This document shows positions 1 through 5,891 of a stretch of 9,880 nt of DNA, piece by piece. The DNA is from JBOHBN01 sp050698355 (GTDB taxonomy: Bacteria; Actinomycetota; Actinomycetes; Streptosporangiales; WHST01), in the NCBI GenBank assembly GCA_050698355.1, contig JBOHBN010000348.1, forward strand, positions 1 to 9,880, in the 5' to 3' direction. A model generated the notes under the pieces. The model made no database searches and was not told where the DNA came from. It saw only the letters and a program-made list of their open reading frames with translations. The first letter of the stretch is position 1; each line of letters begins with the position of its first letter. Both the position numbers and the translations under genes were made by a program.

Positions 1-139
1 ATGACCGTCCAGGTCTGCGCGTCGTTCACAGCTTGCGAGTCTACCGACCCGTACAGGGCGGGAACGCAGTCGCGACGAACCTGTGGACACGCGAAAACCG
101 GTCGCGCGAAACTTCGTCTTCGTCCACACTGGTGCGCCC

Positions 140-1741
140 GTGGGGCATATCGAAGCCGGGCAACTACGCCAACTGCTGCCGGACGGGCGCGTGCTGTACG
201 ACGACGTCTCGTTCCGGGTCGGTGACGGCGACACCGTCGCGCTGGTCGGCGCCAACGGTTCCGGCAAGACGACCCTGCTGCGCACGATCGCGGGTGACCT
301 CGCGCCGACGGACGGCGCCGTGGGGCGAAGCGGCGGCGTAGGCGTGATGCGGCAGTTCATCGGCTCGATCCGCGACGACTCGACGGTGCGTGACATGCTC
401 GTCGATCTCGCCCCACCACGGGTACGCGACGCCGCGCGGGAACTCGACTCCGTCGAACTCGCGTTGATGACCGACGACGACGAGCCGACCCAGCTGCGCT
501 ACGCCAGCGCGCTCGCCGCGTACGCCGACGCGGGCGGTTACGACGCCGAGGTGGGCTGGGATGCCTGTTGCACGACGGCACTCGGCCAGTCGTTCGACCA
601 GGTGAAGTGGCGCGAGGTCCGCACCCTCTCCGGCGGCGAGCAGAAGCGGCTCGCACTCGAGGCGCTGCTGCGCGGTCCGGACGAGGTGCTGCTGCTCGAC
701 GAGCCGGACAACTACCTCGACGTCCCCGGCAAGGAGTGGCTCGAGCAGGCACTGCAAGACACGCCAAAAACCGTGCTGTTCGTCTCGCATGACCGCGAGC
801 TGCTCGCCCGTACCGCGAACCGGATCGTGACCGTCGAGGGTGGCGGCGTCTGGGTGCACGGCGGCGGCTTCGCCGCGTACGACGAGGCGCGCGAGGCACG
901 GCACCAGCGCATGGACGAGCTGCGCCGCCGGTGGGACGAGGAGCACGCAAAGCTGAAGCAGCTGGTCGCGATGCTGAAGCAGAAGGCGTCGTACAACAGC
1001 GACATGGCCAGCAGCTACCGCGCCGCGCTGACCAGGCTGCACAGGTTCGAGGCGGACGGCCCGCCGCAGAAGAGCCCGAAGGCGCAGCGCATCCGCATGC
1101 GGCTGGCGGGTGGACGTACGGGCGTCCGTGCCGTGATCTGCGAGCACCTCGCGCTCCGCGGACTGACCACCGCGTTCGACCTAGAGGTCAGCTTCGGCGA
1201 GCGCGTCGCGGTCATCGGCGGCAATGGGTCGGGCAAGTCGCACTTCCTGCGGCTGCTTGCGGCTCCCGAGTCGTCCGCGGTAGCGCATGCGGGCCGGTGC
1301 AGGCTCGGCGCCCGGGTCGTGCCGGGGCACTTCGCGCAGACCCACGAGCGTCCCGACCTTGCCGGCCACACGCCGCTGGAGGTGCTGTGGCGGGACCACT
1401 CGTTGCAGCGGCACGAGGCGATGCACGCCCTCGCCCGTTACGGCCTGGCGGCCGGTGGCGAGCAACCGTTCGACACCCTGTCGGGTGGCCAGCAGGCCCG
1501 GCTGCAGATCCTGCTGCTCGAGCTGTCCGGCGCCACGTTGCTGTTGCTCGACGAGCCGACCGACAACCTCGACCTGGAGAGCGCGGAGGCACTCGAGCGC
1601 GGGTTGGGCGAGTACGAGGGCACCGTGCTCGCGGTGACGCACGACCGGTGGTTCGCCCGGTCGTTCGACCGCTACGTGCTCTTCGACGCGAGCGGGGAGG
1701 TGCGCGAGGTCCCCGAACCGTTGTGGCAGCCGGGCGACTAG
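140..1741 (+). CDS. ABC-F family ATP-binding protein (Rv1473-like)
   Basis: Soluble protein of 533 aa with two fused ABC ATPase domains and no membrane segment, the ABC-F layout. Members bind the ribosomal E site and act as translation factors or protect against ribosome-targeting antibiotics. Seen: Walker A GANGSGKT (residues 37-44), signature LSGGEQKR (163-170), Walker B VLLLDEPDN with catalytic Glu188, H-loop His217; then a charged, probably helical linker (about 245-320); then Walker A GGNGSGKS (360-367), signature LSGGQQAR (447-454), Walker B LLLLDEPTDN with Glu472, H-loop His501. All nucleotide-binding residues are intact. The D-loop stretches read LDEPDNYLD and LDEPTDNLD instead of the usual LDEPTNHLD, which I associate from memory with the mycobacterial Rv1473 group. 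I chose GTG at 140 because MGHIEAGQLRQLLPDGR resembles the usual N-terminus; an in-frame GTG at 83 adds 19 residues. Neither start has a clear Shine-Dalgarno. Self-resistance or a housekeeping translation role cannot be separated here. Confidence 0.93.
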   Translation: MGHIEAGQLRQLLPDGRVLYDDVSFRVGDGDTVALVGANGSGKTTLLRTIAGDLAPTDGAVGRSGGVGVMRQFIGSIRDDSTVRDMLVDLAPPRVRDAARELDSVELALMTDDDEPTQLRYASALAAYADAGGYDAEVGWDACCTTALGQSFDQVKWREVRTLSGGEQKRLALEALLRGPDEVLLLDEPDNYLDVPGKEWLEQALQDTPKTVLFVSHDRELLARTANRIVTVEGGGVWVHGGGFAAYDEAREARHQRMDELRRRWDEEHAKLKQLVAMLKQKASYNSDMASSYRAALTRLHRFEADGPPQKSPKAQRIRMRLAGGRTGVRAVICEHLALRGLTTAFDLEVSFGERVAVIGGNGSGKSHFLRLLAAPESSAVAHAGRCRLGARVVPGHFAQTHERPDLAGHTPLEVLWRDHSLQRHEAMHALARYGLAAGGEQPFDTLSGGQQARLQILLLELSGATLLLLDEPTDNLDLESAEALERGLGEYEGTVLAVTHDRWFARSFDRYVLFDASGEVREVPEPLWQPGD

Positions 1742-4116
1742 CGCCCTGGGTGGTGGTGGCGCAGCTTCATCGCCGCCCGTACCGCGGCGTACGCGTCGAC
1801 GATCCCGGCACCGACCACGTTCTCCTTGTTGCCGCAATGTGACGCCTTCGAATCCAGCGCCGCCGGTTGCGCGGTCCGGCGCAGGATCTTCGCCGTGCGC
1901 GCGACGTTGCCCTTCAACGCCGGGTTCGCCGACCACATCAGAGCGACGGTGCCGGTGACGTGCGGGGCGGCCATGGACGTGCCGTTGAGCTCGCCGTAGC
2001 CACCTCCGGGTAGCGCGGACAGCACGCCGACGCCGGGCGCGGCGATGTCGGGCTTCGTCCTGCCGGTGCCGGGGACCGGGCCGCGGCTGGAGAAGCTCGC
2101 GACGTCGCCCCTGCTGTCGACCGCGCCGACCGCGAATGCCCGGCGGTAACGCGCGAGCGGGTCGATGATGGTGCCGCAGGTTGGCCCGGTGTTGCCGGCG
2201 GAGGCCACGACGAAGATGCCCGCGCGGGTGAGCGCCCTGGCCGCGGGCCGCAGCACCGTCGTGCTACACCCCTCCACGGCGGGGCAGCCCCACGAGTTGT
2301 TCACGACATCCGCCGCGCGCGCCGGATCCCCGTCGTGCAGCGGGTCGCCGCCCTGCGGATACGGGGCGAGCATGAACTGCAGGCAGTCGAGGTAGAGCGC
2401 GGGGTCGCCCAGGTTGCGGGCGAGGTTGACGCACCCGATCCACGTCGCTCCCGGCGCGACCCCGATGTTGTGGCTGCCGACGGCGGTGCCGAGGGTATGG
2501 GTGCCGTGGCCGCTCCAGTCCCGCGGCGACGTGCTGTGGTACCAGGGGTCCAGCCAGTTGTAGTCGTCGCCACCGTGCCGGCCGCGGTACGAGCCGGACA
2601 GCGCGGGGTGGTCGGCGTCGACGCCGGTGTCGGACTGGCCCACGACGACGCCGCGGCCGCGGACGTGCAGCTTCGACCACACCTCGTCGGCGTGGATCAT
2701 GCTGAGGTTCCACTGCGGGCCATCCGGCGGGGGTTCGCTTCCGCGCACACGGGGCGGCAGTTGCCGGATCGGCCGCAGCCGCGGGCTGTCCAGCACCGCC
2801 CGCACGTCGTCGCGAGACCGTAGCCACGGCTCCAGCTCGGGGCCAGCGTCCACCTCGAGCGCGTTGACGAGGTAGTACGGCTGGTACGCCACGCCGATGG
2901 CGTCCAAGGCACCGCGCAGCGAGCGTTGCGTGCGCTCGGCATGCGCGACGAGCCGCTTGTAGACGGCCGCGCGGCGCGCGTCGAGCTCACCGTCGCGCGC
3001 CACCGCGGAGAGCGAGGCCTGGTCCTTCAACACCACGAACAACCGGTCACCGGTGAGTCCCGGCTGCCCGGCAACGGCGTACAGCACGCCGACGCCCACC
3101 ACGGCGAGCAGCGCGATACCGGCGGCGATCGCACGCGGGCGAAGGAAGCGAGCCACGAAAGCCAGAGCACCGCTGGCGACCAGGCCGGCCAGCGTGCCGA
3201 GCAGCATCGCGAGGAAGGCGTACTTCACCACGCCGTCGAACTGCCCGAGCGTGGTGGTGACCTCTTCTGGATCGACGAACGCGAGCGGCCCGAACAGCGC
3301 GATGGCACAGCCGGCGAGCGTCGGCATCCGCCGCGGCGATCCGTACGAACCGGCGGCGCACGCGAACGCGACGGGCGGCACGCAGATCACGGCCAGCATG
3401 CCGCTCACCGGGGGCGTAGCGCCCGCGGCGAGGATCAGCAGGACGATGCCGCAGGAGAGCCCGCCCGCCCAGCAGAATCGTGCCCGTGACCACTCCAGGG
3501 AACCGTCGCGGAAGACCGGGAGCATCAGCACCGCGGCGAACCAGCCGACCGCGACCGCGAGCAGCGCGGACGCGACGGTGTCGACGATGCCGCCGAGTGC
3601 GCCGTAGTACGCCCACGGCAGCAGCCCGACCGCAGCAGCGGCGACGGCCACCAGGGTGCCACCGTCACCGCCGCGCCTCGCCTCCCGGAACGGCGCGAGC
3701 CGAGAGAGCAGGAATGCCGCTACCGCGGCCACCGCGGCGAGCACAACCGTGGCGAGCGTGCTGCTCGTCAGGGGCAGCAGGCGCAGTGGAGCCACCAGCG
3801 CAACCAATGCGGCGGCGAGCGTCCACGCCCGGGCAACCATGGCGGCCAGCCCGTGCCTGACGAGACGCCAGACGAGGGCGGCCGGCACCCCCGCCGACGC
3901 AGCCGGAATCAGCGTCGACACCCAGGACGGGCTGTGCTCGCCGGGTGCCACGCTCAGCTGATCGGTGCCCCAGGACAGGAACTGCCCGACGACCATGACG
4001 AGCACCGCCCACACGCCGAGTGCCGCCAGGCCCAGCACCACCAAACCCGTGCGGGGCCCGGAGGTGCCGCGTGCACGCGTCGGCCCGCGGCGGTTACGAG
4101 ATGGTAGCGGCGACAT
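1738..4116 (-). CDS. Membrane-anchored S8 family serine peptidase (subtilase)
   Basis: A 792-aa protein in three parts. Residues 22-350 hold about 11 hydrophobic segments (near 22-45, 66-87, 95-113, 118-140, 153-174, 177-201, 215-233, 237-256, 265-283, 298-323, 329-350). Arg-rich loops alternate with neutral or acidic ones, so the N-terminus should be cytoplasmic and the C-terminal half outside. Residues 358-446 look like an I9-type propeptide. Residues 468-785 are a subtilisin fold resembling the bacillopeptidase F-like group, with a complete triad: Asp496 (SDTGVD), His537 (GHGTH), Ser714 (GTSMAAPHV), plus oxyanion Asn642 (SAGNTG). Six cysteines (562, 578, 611, 617, 647, 761) could form extracellular disulfides. 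There is no conventional signal peptide; the first helix would direct membrane insertion. Substrate unknown. A TAnnnT box 8 nt before the ATG suggests a leaderless transcript. The gene is convergent with the ABC-F gene and lies 95 nt downstream of tetR on the same strand. Confidence 0.93.
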   Translation of the reverse strand: MSPLPSRNRRGPTRARGTSGPRTGLVVLGLAALGVWAVLVMVVGQFLSWGTDQLSVAPGEHSPSWVSTLIPAASAGVPAALVWRLVRHGLAAMVARAWTLAAALVALVAPLRLLPLTSSTLATVVLAAVAAVAAFLLSRLAPFREARRGGDGGTLVAVAAAAVGLLPWAYYGALGGIVDTVASALLAVAVGWFAAVLMLPVFRDGSLEWSRARFCWAGGLSCGIVLLILAAGATPPVSGMLAVICVPPVAFACAAGSYGSPRRMPTLAGCAIALFGPLAFVDPEEVTTTLGQFDGVVKYAFLAMLLGTLAGLVASGALAFVARFLRPRAIAAGIALLAVVGVGVLYAVAGQPGLTGDRLFVVLKDQASLSAVARDGELDARRAAVYKRLVAHAERTQRSLRGALDAIGVAYQPYYLVNALEVDAGPELEPWLRSRDDVRAVLDSPRLRPIRQLPPRVRGSEPPPDGPQWNLSMIHADEVWSKLHVRGRGVVVGQSDTGVDADHPALSGSYRGRHGGDDYNWLDPWYHSTSPRDWSGHGTHTLGTAVGSHNIGVAPGATWIGCVNLARNLGDPALYLDCLQFMLAPYPQGGDPLHDGDPARAADVVNNSWGCPAVEGCSTTVLRPAARALTRAGIFVVASAGNTGPTCGTIIDPLARYRRAFAVGAVDSRGDVASFSSRGPVPGTGRTKPDIAAPGVGVLSALPGGGYGELNGTSMAAPHVTGTVALMWSANPALKGNVARTAKILRRTAQPAALDSKASHCGNKENVVGAGIVDAYAAVRAAMKLRHHHPGR

Positions 4117-4124
4117 CGCTAGCG

Positions 4125-4130
4125 AGCGTA
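4125..4130 (-). promoter_or_regulatory. Candidate -10 box of the S8 peptidase gene (leaderless)
   Basis: Read on the minus strand, TACGCT fits the actinobacterial -10 pattern TAnnnT. It ends 8 nt before the ATG at 4116, so transcription would start at or within a base or two of the start codon. There is no Shine-Dalgarno upstream of the ATG, which fits a leaderless mRNA. No clear -35 hexamer is seen. If real, the peptidase can be expressed independently of tetR. Confidence 0.4.
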
Positions 4131-4211
4131 CCGGCCGCTTCGCGACGCTCCGGCACTGTCCACAACCGAATAGGCAGGAAGCCCTGGAGCGACAGGGTGG
4201 CGGGGTGCGGC

Positions 4212-4808
4212 TCAGCCCGCTTGTCGGGGAACCGCGCTACGCGCGCGCAACCCGTCCACCAGCAGGTCGAGCATCCGCCCGGCTTGCTCACGCTGATCCG
4301 GCGCACCCGCGGCGAGGAGGATGCCGGTGAGGCTGGCGAGAACGTCGTCGGCATCGACGTCGTCTCGGATCGTCCCGGCCGCGGCTCCGGCGCCGAGCAG
4401 GCCCCCAATGGTGCCGGTCAGTACGGTCCGAGTCTCTGCGGAGGCGATGGCTCCCGAGGCGATGACCGCGCGCAGCGTTTCGGCCATCCCCTGCTTGGCT
4501 GCCACGTAGTCAGCGAAGCCGTCCATCCAGGTACGCAGGGCGACATCGGGAGCGCGCGACGCCAGCAGCTCCTCGGCGTTCTCGCGCAACCGGGCCAGCC
4601 CGCCCCTGTACACCGCCTCCACCAGCGACTCGCGAGTGGGGAAGTGGCGGTACAGGGTGCCGATGCCGACGCCGGCCTCCTTGGCGATCGCTTCCAGCGT
4701 CACCGGCTCCGCACCCGAGGAGAAGGCCCGGAATGCGACCTCCAGCAGCCGCTGCCGGTTACGCCGGGCGTCGGCGCGTACGGTCTTCGCGTTACCTGTG
4801 GTAGGCAT
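4212..4808 (-). CDS. TetR/AcrR family transcriptional regulator
   Basis: A 198-aa DNA-binding repressor with the usual TetR layout. Residues 12-65 form the N-terminal HTH domain: helix 1 (RADARRNRQRLLEVAFRAF), the first HTH helix (VTLEAIAKEAGV, 36-47) and the recognition helix GIGTLYRHFP (48-57), with the family's TLYRHF core intact. The remaining Ala/Leu/Gly-rich helices (about 68-190) would form the ligand-binding and dimerisation domain; the ligand is unknown. The ATG at 4808 is preceded by GGAGGAG, but 13 nt away, longer than ideal, and that GGAGGAG lies within the first CGGAG-N4-CTCCG repeat. The gene diverges from the aldo/keto reductase across 95 bp containing two matching inverted repeats. 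This is the standard arrangement of a TetR protein that represses itself and its neighbour, so the reductase is the likely target (inference). Confidence 0.95.
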   Translation of the reverse strand: MPTTGNAKTVRADARRNRQRLLEVAFRAFSSGAEPVTLEAIAKEAGVGIGTLYRHFPTRESLVEAVYRGGLARLRENAEELLASRAPDVALRTWMDGFADYVAAKQGMAETLRAVIASGAIASAETRTVLTGTIGGLLGAGAAAGTIRDDVDADDVLASLTGILLAAGAPDQREQAGRMLDLLVDGLRARSAVPRQAG

Positions 4809-4815
4809 ATCTAAA

Positions 4816-4829
4816 CGGAGTCTCCTCCG
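4816..4829. promoter_or_regulatory. Candidate TetR operator 1 (CGGAG-N4-CTCCG)
   Basis: Perfect 5-bp inverted repeat CGGAG-TCTC-CTCCG. The symmetry extends outward to TAAACGGAG / CTCCGGTTG with two mismatches in 9 bp. It lies 7 bp upstream of the tetR ATG and about 75 bp upstream of the reductase GTG. It has the same half-sites and spacer length as the repeat at 4854-4867. Binding by the neighbouring TetR protein is inferred. Confidence 0.55.
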
Positions 4830-4836
4830 GTTGTGT

Positions 4837-4842
4837 TACGCT
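4837..4842 (+). promoter_or_regulatory. Candidate -10 box of the aldo/keto reductase gene
   Basis: TACGCT matches TAnnnT and is identical to the -10 candidate of the S8 peptidase gene. Transcription would begin near 4849-4850, just before operator 2, and the stretch where the -35 should lie overlaps operator 1. No good -35 hexamer is visible, so this is a weak call supported mainly by its position between the two repeats. Confidence 0.3.
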
Positions 4843-4853
4843 GACGGCCGTAG

Positions 4854-4867
4854 CGGAGGGCCCTCCG
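4854..4867. promoter_or_regulatory. Candidate TetR operator 2 (CGGAG-N4-CTCCG)
   Basis: Perfect 14-bp palindrome CGGAGGGCCCTCCG. It contains the same CGGAG-N4-CTCCG pattern as the repeat at 4816-4829, with centres 38 bp apart. It would sit at the start of both divergent transcripts: just after the reductase start point expected from 4837-4842, and at the tetR start point expected from 4874-4902. That position suits direct repression of both genes (inference). Confidence 0.55.
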
Positions 4868-4873
4868 AATTAG

Positions 4874-4902
4874 AGCATACCGACATCACCCTGGAGCGAC
4901 AA
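4874..4902 (-). promoter_or_regulatory. Candidate sigma-70-type promoter of tetR
   Basis: On the minus strand, -35 TTGTCG (4902-4897) and -10 TATGCT (4879-4874) are separated by 17 bp, each matching the consensus at 4 of 6 positions. The expected start point, around 4867, falls at the edge of operator 2 and would give a leader of about 60 nt that includes the GGAGGAG ribosome-binding candidate of tetR. Confidence 0.35.
4893..4896 (+). promoter_or_regulatory. Ribosome binding site of the aldo/keto reductase
   Basis: GGAG lies 7 nt upstream of the GTG at 4904, which is normal spacing. It supports that start over downstream candidates. Confidence 0.65.
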
Positions 4903-4903
4903 C

Positions 4904-5815
4904 GTGACCGGAACGAACAATGGATCCTCGCCCGGCGGCACTGCCACACTGGCCCGGCGCGAGGTGGCACGGATGGGCTTCGGTGCCATGCAGCTGCCAG
5001 GACCGGGCGTGTTCGGCCCGCCCCGGGACCGCGACACGGCGATCGCCGTGCTGCGCCGCGCGGTCGCGCTCGGCGTCAACCACATCGACACCGCACAGTT
5101 CTACGGACCGGACGTGGCCAACGAGCTGATCCACGCCGCCCTGCACCCGTACCCCGAGGGCCTTGTGCTCGTGAGCAAGGTCGGTGCCGCGCGCGACGAC
5201 CAGGGTGCCTTCACTCCCGCCCAGCGACCCGAGCAACTGCGCGCGGGGGTGGAGGCCAACCTCCGCACTCTGGCCGCGGAGCGGGTTGACGTGGTCAACC
5301 TGCGTCTACTGGAAGCCGCCCCCGACGGGAGCCAGCTACCAGACGACCAGCACGTCGACCTCGACAGCCAGCTCGCCGAGATGGTGGCGTTGCGTGACGA
5401 GGGCAAGATCGGCGGCATCGGGATGAGCACCATCACGGCCGACCAGCTCCGGCAGGCGCTGCCGAGCGGCATCGCCTGCGTGCAGAACCCCTACAGCGTC
5501 CTGGATCGCTCGGGCGAACCGGTCCTGGACCTGTGCCGGGAGCACGACATCGCCTGGGTCCCGTACTTTCCGCTCGGCTCGGCGTTCCCGGGCATACCAA
5601 AGGTCACCGAGCACCCCGCCGTGGTGGCAGCGGCGACGGCCCGGGACGCGACACCCGCTCAGGTCGGGCTGGCCTGGCTGCTGGCCCACGACCCGCATGT
5701 GCTGCTGATCCCGGGAACGTCGAGCGTGGCTCACCTGGAAGACAACATCGCGGCCGCGGACGTACACCTCGACCCCGAGACGATGAGCACACTGGACGAC
5801 CTCGCCTCGGCTTAG
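4904..5815 (+). CDS. Aldo/keto reductase, YdbC/PdxI-like
   Basis: A 303-aa NADPH-dependent oxidoreductase of the aldo/keto reductase superfamily with a (beta/alpha)8 barrel. It closely resembles E. coli YdbC (PdxI, pyridoxal reductase) in the family stretches GFGAMQLPGPGVFGPPRDRD (25-44), GVNHIDTAQFYGP (57-69) and LLIPGTSSVAHLEDN (267-281, cofactor binding). Of the catalytic tetrad, Asp62, Tyr67 and Lys92 are present, but the usual His is replaced in VDVVNLRL (Asn132). As I recall, E. coli YdbC shows the same VVNLR, so this is a subfamily trait and not damage. The length is normal. The GTG start has a GGAG 7 nt upstream. The gene diverges from tetR and probably answers to it; a strong hairpin follows 12 nt after the stop. 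Pyridoxal reduction is possible, but actinomycetes carry several such paralogues and TetR control hints at a xenobiotic or redox signal, so the substrate stays open. Confidence 0.93.
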   Translation: MTGTNNGSSPGGTATLARREVARMGFGAMQLPGPGVFGPPRDRDTAIAVLRRAVALGVNHIDTAQFYGPDVANELIHAALHPYPEGLVLVSKVGAARDDQGAFTPAQRPEQLRAGVEANLRTLAAERVDVVNLRLLEAAPDGSQLPDDQHVDLDSQLAEMVALRDEGKIGGIGMSTITADQLRQALPSGIACVQNPYSVLDRSGEPVLDLCREHDIAWVPYFPLGSAFPGIPKVTEHPAVVAAATARDATPAQVGLAWLLAHDPHVLLIPGTSSVAHLEDNIAAADVHLDPETMSTLDDLASA

Positions 5816-5827
5816 CCCAAGCGCCCC

Positions 5828-5877
5828 AACGTGTCAGTACGTCAGCTCGCCATAGCGGACTGACGTACTGACACGTT
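5828..5877. terminator. Long perfect hairpin between convergent genes, probable bidirectional terminator
   Basis: The left arm AACGTGTCAGTACGTCAG (5828-5845) and right arm CTGACGTACTGACACGTT (5860-5877) pair over 18 bp without a mismatch. The 14-nt loop holds a further CGC/GCG pair (5848-5850 with 5855-5857), so the stem may continue after a mismatch and a wobble. It begins 12 nt after the reductase stop and ends 14 nt before the pcnA stop, the place expected for a shared terminator. On the plus strand the stem runs into TTTCTTGTT, a partial U-tract; the minus-strand side is not U-rich. Each arm also contains GTCAG twice (GTCAG-TAC-GTCAG), so a protein-binding palindrome is an alternative. 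Confidence 0.7.
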
Positions 5878-5891
5878 TCTTGTTGGTCCGG

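Noticed and set aside
1..225. A small frame at the left edge that could be a regulatory leader peptide for the ABC-F gene.
   Set aside because: It overlaps the ABC-F start and continues into its coding region, has an unremarkable Arg-rich composition and no ribosome binding site can be judged at the edge. I see no attenuator hairpin in 1-139.
164..1147. A 327-codon minus-strand frame inside the ABC-F gene.
   Set aside because: Low-complexity Arg/Val/Leu-rich antisense shadow; the plus-strand ABC motifs are complete.
1738..4116. A type VII secretion mycosin.
   Set aside because: Mycosins have a signal peptide and a single C-terminal helix and lie among esx genes; here the helices are N-terminal and many, and no esx gene is nearby.
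4157..4166. CTGTCCACAA resembling a DnaA box.
   Set aside because: It is a single copy with a mismatch, without clustered boxes, AT-rich DNA or replication genes nearby.
4182..4197. Small hairpin CCCTG-GAGCGA-CAGGG after tetR as a terminator.
   Set aside because: The 5-bp stem is too short and has no U-tract on the minus strand; it is not strong enough to call.
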